Source: Pelomonas margarita
Lineage (GTDB): Bacteria > Pseudomonadota > Gammaproteobacteria > Burkholderiales > Burkholderiaceae_C
DNA length: 64,000 nucleotides
Direction: 5' to 3'
Assembly (NCBI RefSeq): GCF_043555875.1
Contig: NZ_JBIGHW010000009.1
Location: 124,001-188,000, forward strand
The notes beneath the pieces are model-generated. The model ran no database searches, was not told where the DNA came from, and was given only the letters and a program-made list of their open reading frames with translations. Below, one piece after another: positions 1 through 8,264 of the stretch (position 1 is its first letter; each line of letters starts with the position of its first letter). The position numbers and the translations under genes are program-made.

Positions 1-1006
1 CGACGAACTCGTCGCCGCCCAGGCGCACCACCGAGTCCGACACCCGCACCGCCGCCTGCAGGCGCTGCGCCACCGTCACCAGCAGCTGGTCGCCGGCGGC
101 ATGGCCGTGGGTGTCGTTCAGCGGCTTGAAGTGGTCCAGGTCCACGAACAGCACCGCGCCATGCAGGCCGGTGCGCGGCCTCTGGTTGACGGCCATGCGC
201 AGCCGGTCGTCCAGCAGCCGGCGGTTGGGCAGGCCGGTCAGTGCGTCCACGAAGGCCAGCTGGCGCACCTGCGCCTCCAGCTCCTTGCGGGAGGTCACGT
301 CGTTGATGTAGTTGATGTAGTTGATGGTGGCCGGGCGACCCTGCCAGTCGATCAGCGAGCCGCCCATCTCCAGCCAGCGCACGCCGCGCTCCCGCGTCTT
401 GACGCGGTACTCGTAGCGCATAGGCATGGGCACGCCCTGCAGCCGCTTGCGGTGGTTGCTCTCGAGCAGCTCGTGGTCGTCCTCGAGGATGAAGTCCAGG
501 AAGGGGCGGCCCAGCAGCGCTTCCTCGGGGAAGCCCACGAACTCGCACAGGTGGCGGTTGACGAACTTGAAGCACCAGTCCTGCACCACGGCCACGCCCT
601 CGCTGGCGGTCTCGCCCAGCTCCAGGTAGCGCCGCTCGCTGTGCTGCAGACGCGCCTCCAGGCGCAGTTGCTCGGTGAGGTCGCGGGCCAGCACCCAGCG
701 CCCGTCTGGCCGGCCCAGCGCATCCACCAGCGGGCTCGTGTGGAGCGCCACCCAGCGCGGCGGCCGTTCACGCGCCAGCAGCAGCGCGCGGCCACCGGCA
801 TCACCGGCGTAGCGCCCGGCCTCCAGCAGCCGGCTCACGGGCTGGCCCAGCAGCGCCTCGGCGGGCCAGCCGCACAGCGGCAGCACCGAGGCCGACACCT
901 CGCGAAGGCAACCCTGCGCGTCCTCGCGCCACCAGAGCTCGTGGCTGTGCGACAGCAGGGTCGCGGGCGGGCCATCGGCCAGCAACAGGCCGAGCTTGTC
1001 AGTCAT
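1..1006 (-). CDS. PAS-PAS-GGDEF diguanylate cyclase (C-terminus beyond window)
   Basis: Predicted c-di-GMP synthase under control of N-terminal sensor domains. It reads leftward from an ATG at 1006 behind a strong AGGGAGGA ribosome site and runs off the window at the active-site motif LGGDEF, so about 335 residues are visible. Two PAS-like segments cover about residues 10-115 and 120-235; the second ends in the usual NDVTSRKELEAQV linker. The GGDEF domain starts at DALTGLPNRR, and the product-inhibition site RxxD (RVSD) lies five residues before GGDEF, so catalysis and feedback inhibition are both expected. No transmembrane segment is visible, so it is probably cytosolic. The second PAS exit contains a small in-frame repeat (INYINYIND). 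The gene is transcribed away from its neighbours. Confidence 0.9.
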   Translation of the reverse strand, partial: MTDKLGLLLADGPPATLLSHSHELWWREDAQGCLREVSASVLPLCGWPAEALLGQPVSRLLEAGRYAGDAGGRALLLARERPPRWVALHTSPLVDALGRPDGRWVLARDLTEQLRLEARLQHSERRYLELGETASEGVAVVQDWCFKFVNRHLCEFVGFPEEALLGRPFLDFILEDDHELLESNHRKRLQGVPMPMRYEYRVKTRERGVRWLEMGGSLIDWQGRPATINYINYINDVTSRKELEAQVRQLAFVDALTGLPNRRLLDDRLRMAVNQRPRTGLHGAVLFVDLDHFKPLNDTHGHAAGDQLLVTVAQRLQAAVRVSDSVVRLGGDEFV

Positions 1007-1208
1007 GGAATCCTCCCTGTCGGCCGACCGATCTGGCTCGTGGGCGAGCTGCCGGGCGTGCGCGATTGCGCGGGAGTGTGCCGCAAGGCCGAGCAGCGGC
1101 GGGCGTGACCCACAGCCCCGCTGAGGCGGGAGGCTAGGCTGCCGGGTGTTCAACCCGTTGCGCATCGCCCACCCATGACGACCCGCCCGCCCCTGCTCGC
1201 CGCGCTGC

Positions 1209-1520
1209 TGGCACCAGCACTACAGCCGCGACAGCGCCATGGCCTCCACCGACAACCGCAACGCCCGCAATCCGGAGCGCCAGTCGCTGCTGCGCTCGCT
1301 AGGCAAGTCCTCCGGCGCCTACCAGAGCGGCGTGTACGGCCTGACGCCGCTGGTGCTCCTGAACCACCAGGGCAGCTTCTACAGCCTCAGCACCTTCGCC
1401 CACGAGCGGGGCCACGGCATGCACACCGTGCTGGCCAAGGCGGCCCCGCCCTTCGAGACCGCCGGCTACCCGCTGTTCCTGGCCGAGATCGAGAAGCTGC
1501 TGGCGCAGAAGGCCCGCAGG
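1209..1520 (+). pseudogene. Remnant of an M3-family (oligoendopeptidase F-like) metallopeptidase
   Basis: The frame through 1239 encodes a stretch that reads like the catalytic core of PepF/M3B oligopeptidases: YGLTPLVLLNHQGSFYSL, then the zinc motif HERGH (HExxH), then a PLFLAEI-like segment corresponding to the conserved region after it. Full-length family members are about 600 residues; only about 100 remain. A stop (TGA at 1176) lies just upstream in this frame. In a different frame an ATG at 1175 opens a signal-peptide-like start (MTTRPPLLAALLA), as if the original start has been joined to the core by deletion and frameshift. After about 1520 the frame loses all similarity. I read this as a decayed secreted peptidase rather than a functional mini-protein. 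Confidence 0.6.
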
Positions 1521-1852
1521 CCCGCCCGATTTCGCGCGATCTTCCCGGGTTCGCGGGGCTTGCGCGCGCCGGGCCGGACGGATCGCGGGGGTGGCCGGTA
1601 CAATCCGGCCATAGATTCGCGCAAGACCCCCGGGGTCTTCCCAGCAGCCGCACCGGTCATCCCCTGGCCCGACTCCTGAGCGGCTCGCCGCAGCAACTCT
1701 GCTGAAGCTCTTGAGTGTTTCTGTCCCGCCCGGCAGCCGCCAGGCGGAGCCCGTCCAATGTCCCCGGCACGGCCGCCCGCCGCACCGGACCGGGCATTGC
1801 CAAAGATCCTGCGTGGCCCCGTGCCGCGCCCGCGCCTACGGAGCCCACTGAC
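1521..1852 (+). other. Gene-less leader region upstream of infA
   Basis: No gene is visible in these 332 bases. The region holds a TACAAT -10-like box (1599-1604) and at least two inverted repeats downstream of it: a near-perfect palindrome at 1623-1639 (AAGACCCC/GGGGTCTT) and a small hairpin CAGCA-ACTC-TGCTG at 1691-1704. If transcription starts near 1611, infA would have a structured 5' leader of about 240 nt, unusually long for this genome. An in-frame open reading extension upstream of infA exists but has no ribosome site and no recognisable sequence. Confidence 0.4.
1599..1604 (+). promoter_or_regulatory. Possible -10 box (TACAAT) for infA
   Basis: TACAAT followed by CCGG resembles the TAnAAT-CC -10 boxes seen before other genes here. 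No convincing -35 lies 16-18 bases upstream. Confidence 0.3.
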
Positions 1853-2101
1853 TTGGCCAAAGAAGAACTGATCGAAATGCACGGCGTCGTCGACGAAATC
1901 CTGCCGGACTCGCGCTTCCGCGTGACGCTGACGAATGGCCACAAGGTCATCGCCTACACCGGCGGCAAGATGCGCAAGCACCACATCCGCATCCTGGCCG
2001 GCGACAACGTGTCGCTGGAAATGTCGCCCTACGACCTGAGCAAGGGTCGCATCACGTTCCGCCACCTGGCCAACCGCGGCCCCGCCCCCGGCTCGCGCTG
2101 A
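1853..2101 (+). CDS. infA: Translation initiation factor IF-1
   Basis: IF-1 binds the 30S A site during initiation. The 82-residue product begins (M)AKEELIEMHGVVDEILPD and carries the diagnostic block IAYTGGKMRKHHIRI and the end motif GRITFRH; it is a single S1-like OB fold of the normal size. I chose TTG at 1853 because the conserved IF-1 N-terminus starts there and CGGAG (1839-1843) lies nine bases upstream; the open frame extends further but without homology. Betaproteobacteria often carry a ribosomal-operon infA plus a second stand-alone copy. This stand-alone gene with a TTG start fits the second type (inference). The long leader may provide stress or cold control. Confidence 0.95.
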   Translation: MAKEELIEMHGVVDEILPDSRFRVTLTNGHKVIAYTGGKMRKHHIRILAGDNVSLEMSPYDLSKGRITFRHLANRGPAPGSR

Positions 2102-2174
2102 ACGTTCCCGGCTGAATTCGACGCTGCCGCCGCGCCCGCACCGGGCCGGCGGCAGTTGTCGTTTGCGGGGCCGC

Positions 2175-3962
2175 TCAGAAGGCCGTCACGCGCGCTGCGA
2201 TCGTGACGGCGCTGGCCAGCGCCGCGCCGCCGCTGTGCGTGCCGGCGTTCTGCACCAGCGCGTTGAACTCGGCGCCACCGGCAGCCAGCGTGCCCCCGCT
2301 GACCGGCGTGAGGCTGATGCCGGTCTGCAGCAGCGGGCTGCTCAGCACGACGGCGCTGGCGGCGCGCGGCATCGTGAACGCGAAGGCCGGCTTGCCGTTG
2401 GCATCACGCAGCACCAGCAGCCCCGCCGGCACGGTGCGCAGCGTCACGCAGTTCTGCGTGGCGGCGCTGGCGGTCACGCTGCTGTTGCGGCCGCCCAGCC
2501 CGATGAAGGTGCCGCCGGTCACGGTGAAGGTGTTGTTGTCGCAGTCCAGCCCGCCCTCGGCGCCGCTGGCTCCGTCGGCGATGACGAGGCCGCCGTTGAG
2601 GGTGAGCGTGCCGTTGCTGTCGATGGCATCGTTGCGGCTGGCGCGCGCCAGGATGCGGCCGCCGTTGATGACGATGGCCTTGCCGGCGTTGATGGCGTCG
2701 TCCGTGGTGTTGATCACCAGCGTGCCGCCGTTGATGGTGACGCTGGACTTGCCCTCGATGCCCTCGGGCGACAGCGAGCTGTCGCCGTCGGTGAGGTTGG
2801 TGTCCTCGAAGGGCGTGCCCGTGGTGGTGATGGTGAGCGTGCCGCCGTTGATGGTGACACGCGGATCGGGGTCGTCCGTGGTGGCGCTGGTGCTGCCGTC
2901 CTCGGCGCCTTCCCACGACGCGGTGATGGCCTTGTCATGGCTGGTGATGACCAGCGTGCCGGCGTTGATGGCGATGAAGCCGACGGCGGCCGTCGCGTCC
3001 TCCTTGCCCTCGACCTTGATGCCCTTGCCGGCAGGCGTCGTCACGGTGAGGCTGCCGCCGTCCATGACGAAGGCGTGGTTGGCGCGCACGCCGTCCTTCT
3101 TGACGGCCTGCACGTTCAGCGTGCCGCTGGACAGGCGCACATGCGCGTCGCTGGCCAGGCCATGCTTGGCGGCCGACGTGATGGCCAGGCTGCCGGTGCC
3201 CGACAGCAGCAGCGGCCCCTCGGCAAACAGGGCGGCTTTCAGATCCATCGCGCTGCCATCGGGCCCGGTGCGCGCGGTGTAGGTGCTGCTGTCGCTGAGC
3301 GTGTTGCTGCCCGTCAGCACGACGAAGGCGCGCTGACGGGACTGCAGGTTCAGCGCCGGCCCGTCGGTGCTGGCCAGCGTCACGCCCTCCAGCGCCAGCC
3401 GGTAGTCCTGCTCGCTGTGCACGGTGACGGTCTGCGTCCCGCTGCCGCTGAGAGCCAGCTCCAGCCGCGCCGTGGCGGGCAGCGTGGACGTGACGGTCAG
3501 GCCCAACGCTTCGGCCTGCAACACGACCACGGTGCTGCCCGCCAGGCTGACCTCGGTGCGCCCCGCCACGGTGGCGCCAACCACCAGGCTGGCCGAGCCA
3601 CTGCTCACGGCGCCCGTGCCCAGCGCAACGGCCAGACGGTGGTGGGTCAGCGCGGCGGCCGTGTCGATGGCGTTGGCGCCGGTCTCCAGGCGCCAGGCGC
3701 CCACCAGCGTGGTGGTGGGCGGCGCCACGTCGGCCCCGCTGGCATCGGTGCCCAAGACCGTGCCGGCCGTCGTGCCGCCAGTGCTGCCGCCCGAACTGCC
3801 GCCGCTGGTGCTGCCGGTGTCGCTGGAGCTGCTGCTGCCGCCACCGCCACCGCCGCAGGCGCCCAGCACCAGGGCCAGGGGGGCGGACAGCGCCAGCCGG
3901 CGGCGTGTCGGGTCGATCAGGGTGTCGGACAGGGGCGATGGCAAGTGCGATGGCATGGGCAT
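2175..3962 (-). CDS. Beta-helical carbohydrate-binding lipoprotein (Cthe_2159-like)
   Basis: Predicted outer-envelope lipoprotein with a right-handed beta-helix. The N-terminus has arginines, a hydrophobic stretch and a lipobox (LVLGAC), followed by a Gly/Ser-rich linker. Much of the body is built of repeats such as VTINGGTLVINTTDDAIN and ITINGGTLTITTTG with acidic DDAI/NDAI turns. This matches the Cthe_2159 carbohydrate-binding family, calcium-binding polysaccharide-binding beta-helices, where DDGI-type turns coordinate calcium (family knowledge). The start is uncertain: ATG at 3962 or 3956 keeps a normal signal peptide, while the frame stays open to a GTG at 4097; none has a good ribosome site. 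The product from 3962 is 595 residues. It probably binds extracellular polysaccharide, which fits the pectate lyase nearby (inference). Confidence 0.8.
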   Translation of the reverse strand: MPMPSHLPSPLSDTLIDPTRRRLALSAPLALVLGACGGGGGGSSSSSDTGSTSGGSSGGSTGGTTAGTVLGTDASGADVAPPTTTLVGAWRLETGANAIDTAAALTHHRLAVALGTGAVSSGSASLVVGATVAGRTEVSLAGSTVVVLQAEALGLTVTSTLPATARLELALSGSGTQTVTVHSEQDYRLALEGVTLASTDGPALNLQSRQRAFVVLTGSNTLSDSSTYTARTGPDGSAMDLKAALFAEGPLLLSGTGSLAITSAAKHGLASDAHVRLSSGTLNVQAVKKDGVRANHAFVMDGGSLTVTTPAGKGIKVEGKEDATAAVGFIAINAGTLVITSHDKAITASWEGAEDGSTSATTDDPDPRVTINGGTLTITTTGTPFEDTNLTDGDSSLSPEGIEGKSSVTINGGTLVINTTDDAINAGKAIVINGGRILARASRNDAIDSNGTLTLNGGLVIADGASGAEGGLDCDNNTFTVTGGTFIGLGGRNSSVTASAATQNCVTLRTVPAGLLVLRDANGKPAFAFTMPRAASAVVLSSPLLQTGISLTPVSGGTLAAGGAEFNALVQNAGTHSGGAALASAVTIAARVTAF

Positions 3963-4191
3963 GGGTATGGGGTGCGCGTGGCGTGTTGCGAAGGCGCCCA
4001 AGCTATCGGGCCATTCCCCGGTCCGTGTGTCCGCAGGTGAAGTTTTGTTGCCCCGGCAGGAGGTCGCTGAAGCCGCCGCGGGCAGCCGGACGGCCACCCG
4101 CCCACCGCCCGGGAAGGGCCTGCTGATCGGGGTTCACTAAACTCTCGCCCTTTTTCCTCGCGCGCGACCCGTGTGCGCGACCGTCGCCCGC

Positions 4192-4875
4192 ATGCAAGCC
4201 TCCCCCCCTTCCACAGCCCCCGAGCCGCTGGCCCGGCTGCTGCTGCAATGGGGCGTCGCGCCGGTGCCGGCCACGCCGGTGGCGCCGCGCCTGGGCGGCT
4301 GGCTGGGCTGGGCGGACGCGATCGGGCTGTCGCAGGTGCTGGCCACGCCACCGGCCAGCGGCGTCAACGCCGCGGCGGCCGAGGAGGCGCGCCGCTGGGC
4401 GGCCGCCGCGCTGGAGCGTCTACACAGCGACCTCGCCAACGCCTTCGACGACGCCCTACTGGCCCGCGACGCCGCCGAGCCCGCGCCCGACGGCGTGTCG
4501 CTGGCCGACTTGCTGGCGCCGTTCCGGCTGCACCACGCGCAGCAGCAGCGCCTGATGGCCGCCCGCATCGCCACGCTGCGCGAGCGACTGCGCCCGCACC
4601 TGGCCGACGCTTCGGGCACCGGCATGAGGCTGGCGCAGCTGGATGCCGTCATCGAGCACGCCACACTGGCCGCCGAAAAACAGGCGCTGGCCGGCCTGGC
4701 CACGCTGCTAACGCGCCGCGCCGAGGCCCACCACGCCGCCGATGCGCGCGGCTGGCGCCACCCCTTCTGGGCCGACCTGCAGCGCCTGCTGCGGGCCGAG
4801 CTGGACCTCCGACTCCAACCGGTGCTGGGCCTCATGGACTCCCTTGAGGCGCTGCACCAGGCCGACTCCCCATGA
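4192..4875 (+). CDS. DUF3348 family protein, first gene of a motor-like operon
   Basis: Cytosolic, mainly alpha-helical protein of about 227 residues with the DUF3348 signature: an N-terminal ARLLLQWG...LGGWLGWADAIGLS block and a helical body with LADLLAPFRLHHAQQQRLM. Function unknown. ATG at 4192 is preferred over a GTG at 4171 because family members start about 10 residues before the conserved leucine-rich block. The stop overlaps the start of the next gene (ATGA at 4872-4875), indicating translational coupling. In Burkholderiales this family sits with DUF802, OmpA-like and DUF2894 genes (established neighbourhood), as here. It could be an assembly factor or a cytosolic partner of the coiled-coil tail encoded next (inference). 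Confidence 0.85.
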   Translation: MQASPPSTAPEPLARLLLQWGVAPVPATPVAPRLGGWLGWADAIGLSQVLATPPASGVNAAAAEEARRWAAAALERLHSDLANAFDDALLARDAAEPAPDGVSLADLLAPFRLHHAQQQRLMAARIATLRERLRPHLADASGTGMRLAQLDAVIEHATLAAEKQALAGLATLLTRRAEAHHAADARGWRHPFWADLQRLLRAELDLRLQPVLGLMDSLEALHQADSP

Positions 4876-7577
4876 ACCGCTTCCTGACCGCCCTCTACCC
4901 CCTCGCCCTGGCCTCCGGCCTCGCGGCCATTGCCGGCGCGGCGCTGTCCGCCGCGCGCCACCACCCGGTGGCGCTGGCGATGACGCTGCTGATCGCCGCC
5001 TTCTTTGCCGTAGGCGTGTGGGAGCTGACCGCCTTCCGCCGCGCCAGCCGCGCGCTGCGCGAGGCGCTGACGGGCGACGACTTCCCGGCCCGCGTGCCCG
5101 CCGCGCTGCAGGCCGCCGTGCAGCAGCGGCTGGACGGCCTGCGCGTCACGCTGCCGGGCCTGGCCCTGGCGCCTGCCCTGGCCGGTCTGCTGGTGCTGCT
5201 GGGCATGCTGGGCACTTTCATCGGCCTGGTGCTGACACTGGGCAGTACGGCCTCGGCGCTGGGCGCATCGGCCGACCTCGCCGCGCTGCGCACCGCCCTG
5301 GGCGCGCCCGTGCAGGGCCTGGGCCTGGCCTTCAGCGCCAGCGTGGCCGGCGTGGCCGGCTCGGCCATGCTGGGCCTGATGGTGGCGCTGGCACGACGCG
5401 AGCGCGCCGCCGCCGTGGCGCTGCTGGACAGCGCACTGCTGGGCCCGCTGCGCCCGCTGACCGCCGCGCACCGCCGCGAGCAGGCCCAGCAGGCGGCCGC
5501 CGCGGCTGCCGCTGAGGCCACGCGCCAGCAGCAGCAGGCGCTGGTGGACCAGTTGCAGCAGTTCGCCCAGCAGGTGGCCGGCCAGCTGGCCGCGCAGAAC
5601 GACCGCTTCCACACCAACACCCACGCGGCCTACACCGCGCTGGCTGCCAACGTGGACGCCACGCTGCGCCAGAGCCTCACCGAGAGCGCCCGCCTTGCCG
5701 GCGCCGCCATCCAGCCCGCCGCCGAGGCGGTGATGGCCGGCATCGCCCGCGAGGCTGCCGCGCTGCATGAGCGCGTGGGCACGCAAGTGGGCGAACAACT
5801 GGGCACGCTGGCCCAACGCTTCGAGGCCGGCGCCGAACGCATCGCCCAGCAGGGCGAGGCTGCCGCCACCGCCCAGGCCGACGCGCTGGCCCGCCAGCGC
5901 GAGGCACATGACCAGCTGCTGGCTGACACCGGCAGCGCCACGCAACAGGCCGTTGATCGCCTGGCCCAGCAGCAGGACGCCGCCGCGCAGACGCTGCTGG
6001 CCGCGCTGGCCGAGGCCGCCGGCCGCCAGCAGGCCGCCCAGGCCCAGGCAGATGCCGAGCGCGCCGACGTGCTGCGCCAGCAGGCCGACGCGCTGGCCCA
6101 GCAGCGCAGCGCCACCCAGCAAGCGCTGGCCGATGCGTCCGAGCGGCTGGCCGCGCAGGCGCAGGCCCTGTTCGAGCGCCTGGCCGAGCACCAGGCCCGC
6201 CAGCAAGCCGCGCAGGCGGCGCAGGCCGAGCAGGCCCGCGCCGCGCTGTTGGCCGAGCGCCAGGCGCTGGCCGACGAGCGCAGCGCCAACGAACGCCTGC
6301 TGGCCGCCCAGCGCGAGGCCGCGCAGGCCTTGCTGGCCGACAGCGGCGCCCGTGCGCAGGACGCGCTGACCGCGCTGACCACCGGCTTCGCGACGCAGAC
6401 GCAGGACCTGCTGGACCGCATTGCCGACACCCAGACACGCCACGCCGCGCTGCAGGCCGAGCTGGATGCCCAAGCCCGGGCCGAGGCACGCGCCGAGGCC
6501 GAGGCCCTGGCCGCGCAGCGCGAGGCCAACGAGCGCCTGCTTGCCGCCCAGCACGACGCCGCTCACCAGTTGCTCACTGCCAGCGGCCAGCGGGCGCAGG
6601 ACGCGCTGACCGAGCTGACAGCCGGCTTCACCGCGCAGACGCAGGCCGCCATCTCCGCCATCGCCGCCGCCCACAACCAGCTGCAGACGGCCCACGCCAG
6701 CCACGATGCCGAGCGACTGGCCGCCTGGCGCCACGAGCTGCAAGCCGCCGGCGCCACGCAGCTGGCGCAGCAACAGCAGCTGGCCGACGGCCTGCTGCAG
6801 CACACGCGCGACCTCGTCGCGCAGGCCGAGGCCCAGGCCAAGACCACGCTTAGCGAGGCCGGCGCCCTGCTGCAGGCGGCCGGCGAGGCGCCGCGCGCTG
6901 CCGTGGAGGTGGTGGCCGCGCTGCGCGAGCAGCTGGCCCAGAGCCAGGCCCAGGACCGCGCCGCGCTCGCCGAGCGCGCCGAGCTGATGCAGACCGTCTC
7001 CACGCTGCTGGCCTCGCTGCAGCAGGCCGCGGGCGAACAGCGCGCCGCGCTGGACGCGCTGCTGGCGGGCGCTGCCGGCCGCGTGGACACGCTGGTGGGC
7101 GGCACGTCGGCCCAGGTCGGCACGCTGCTGGACGGCGCCGCCGCCAAAGTGGACGCGCTGCTGCAGGGCGCCGCCGGCCAGGTGGAGACGCTGCTGGCCG
7201 GCACTGCCACGCAGGTACACACGCTGATGGGCAGCTCTGCCACGCAGCTGGAGAGCCTGGGCCAGCGCTTCACCGAGCAGGCCGGCGCCACCGGCCAAGC
7301 GCTGTCGGACGCCGTCACCACGATGGCCGCCAGCGCCGCCGAGATGGGCAGCCTGGGCGAGGGCTTCGGCACGGCGGTCGCGCAGTTCCAGGGCGCCAAC
7401 GCGCAGCTGGTGCAGCACCTGGCCGCCCTGGAGGAACGCCTGGGCGCCACGCTGACGCGCAGCGACGAGCAGCTGAGCTACTACGTGGCGCAGGCGCGCG
7501 AGGTCATCGACCTGTGCCTGGGCTCGCAGAAGGCCGTGCTGGACGCGCTGCAGAACACGGCGGGCACCCATGGATGA
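4872..7577 (+). CDS. DUF802 protein: MotA/TolQ-like membrane domain with ~700-residue coiled-coil tail
   Basis: The 901-residue product has four predicted membrane helices at about residues 4-25, 33-55, 99-125 and 148-173. The third carries LVLLGMLGTFIGLVLTLG and the fourth GLGLAFSASVAGVAGSAM, the small-residue-rich helices typical of the MotA/ExbB/TolQ/ZorA proton-channel superfamily. From about residue 180 to 890 it is Ala/Gln/Glu-rich and heptad-like, with no proline for long stretches: a long coiled coil. Inside are long repeats (LLAAQREA...LLADSGARAQDALTAL and LLAAQHDA...LLTASGQRAQDALTEL) matching the DUF802 concept, plus six 11-residue repeats at residues 730-795. The next gene encodes a MotB-like partner with an 8-nt overlap. 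I infer the stator of an ion-driven motor with an intracellular tail, as in ZorA. The sequence is extremely GC-rich and open on the opposite strand too; the + frame is the real one. Confidence 0.85.
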   Translation: MNRFLTALYPLALASGLAAIAGAALSAARHHPVALAMTLLIAAFFAVGVWELTAFRRASRALREALTGDDFPARVPAALQAAVQQRLDGLRVTLPGLALAPALAGLLVLLGMLGTFIGLVLTLGSTASALGASADLAALRTALGAPVQGLGLAFSASVAGVAGSAMLGLMVALARRERAAAVALLDSALLGPLRPLTAAHRREQAQQAAAAAAAEATRQQQQALVDQLQQFAQQVAGQLAAQNDRFHTNTHAAYTALAANVDATLRQSLTESARLAGAAIQPAAEAVMAGIAREAAALHERVGTQVGEQLGTLAQRFEAGAERIAQQGEAAATAQADALARQREAHDQLLADTGSATQQAVDRLAQQQDAAAQTLLAALAEAAGRQQAAQAQADAERADVLRQQADALAQQRSATQQALADASERLAAQAQALFERLAEHQARQQAAQAAQAEQARAALLAERQALADERSANERLLAAQREAAQALLADSGARAQDALTALTTGFATQTQDLLDRIADTQTRHAALQAELDAQARAEARAEAEALAAQREANERLLAAQHDAAHQLLTASGQRAQDALTELTAGFTAQTQAAISAIAAAHNQLQTAHASHDAERLAAWRHELQAAGATQLAQQQQLADGLLQHTRDLVAQAEAQAKTTLSEAGALLQAAGEAPRAAVEVVAALREQLAQSQAQDRAALAERAELMQTVSTLLASLQQAAGEQRAALDALLAGAAGRVDTLVGGTSAQVGTLLDGAAAKVDALLQGAAGQVETLLAGTATQVHTLMGSSATQLESLGQRFTEQAGATGQALSDAVTTMAASAAEMGSLGEGFGTAVAQFQGANAQLVQHLAALEERLGATLTRSDEQLSYYVAQAREVIDLCLGSQKAVLDALQNTAGTHG

Positions 7578-8262
7578 GCCGCTGGACCTGGAGCACGACG
7601 CCCCGGCCGACGGCCTGAGCGCGCCGGCCTGGGCCGCCTTCGGCGACCTGATGGCCGGCGTGCTGGGCGCCTTCGTGCTGGTGCTGGCCGCCGCGCTGGT
7701 GGGCCAGCTGGACCTCGCCCACCAGCTGCAGGCCGAGGTGGCCCAGCGCGAGGCCGAGCAGGCCCGGCGCGAGGCGCTGGAGCAGGCGCTGGCGGGGCCG
7801 CTGGCCGAGTCGCTGAAGGCCGGGCTGATCACGCTGGCCGAGGGCCGCATCGGCATCAGCGGCGCGGTGCTGTTCGCCACCGGCTCTGCCGAGCTGCATG
7901 GCGACGGCCGGGCCCTGCTCAAGCGGCTCGCGGGGCCGCTGCGCAGCTACCTCGCGCAACGCGACGAGGCCCTGATGGTCAGCGGCTTCACCGATGACCG
8001 CGCCGTGGTGACCGGGCAGTTCGCCGACAACTGGGAGCTGTCGGCCCAGCGCGCGCTGACCGTCATGCGCGTGCTGACTGCCGAGGGCCTGCCGCCAGAC
8101 GCGGTGTTCGCGGCCGCCTTCGGGCCGCAGCAGCCGGTCGCCTCCAACGACGACGCGGCCGGCCGCGCGCTGAACCGGCGCGTGGAGATCGCCCCCACGC
8201 CGCGCCCCCAGCGCGCCGGGGCCGCCGCCGCCTCGGCGCCCGCTTCAGCCACGGCCCGCTGA
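7570..8262 (+). CDS. MotB/ZorB-like OmpA-family peptidoglycan-binding protein
   Basis: Single-pass inner-membrane protein of 230 residues. A short cytosolic N-terminus leads into one helix (about residues 21-45) that begins WAAFGDLMAGVLGAFVLVL. The aspartate at position 26 sits where MotB and ZorB have their essential proton-binding Asp (MotB: W-x-x-x-Y-A-D-F-M). A coiled linker (residues 48-75) precedes an OmpA/Pal-like domain: ISGAVLFATGSAEL, VSGFTDDRAV, NWELSAQRALTVMRVL and the peptidoglycan-binding NRRVEI near the end. The start overlaps the previous gene by 8 nt. It should anchor the complex to peptidoglycan and, with the four-helix partner upstream, form a MotAB-type ion channel (inference from family). 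The Ala-rich C-terminal tail is low complexity. Confidence 0.88.
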   Translation: MDEPLDLEHDAPADGLSAPAWAAFGDLMAGVLGAFVLVLAAALVGQLDLAHQLQAEVAQREAEQARREALEQALAGPLAESLKAGLITLAEGRIGISGAVLFATGSAELHGDGRALLKRLAGPLRSYLAQRDEALMVSGFTDDRAVVTGQFADNWELSAQRALTVMRVLTAEGLPPDAVFAAAFGPQQPVASNDDAAGRALNRRVEIAPTPRPQRAGAAAASAPASATAR

Positions 8263-8264
8263 GC

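Noticed and set aside
4137..7922. A 1261-codon open frame on the minus strand opposite the motor-like operon
   Set aside because: It is a by-product of extreme GC bias: the + strand genes have family signatures, coupled starts and sensible hydropathy, while the minus frame gives low-complexity Leu/Gly/Gln/Arg text without any domain.
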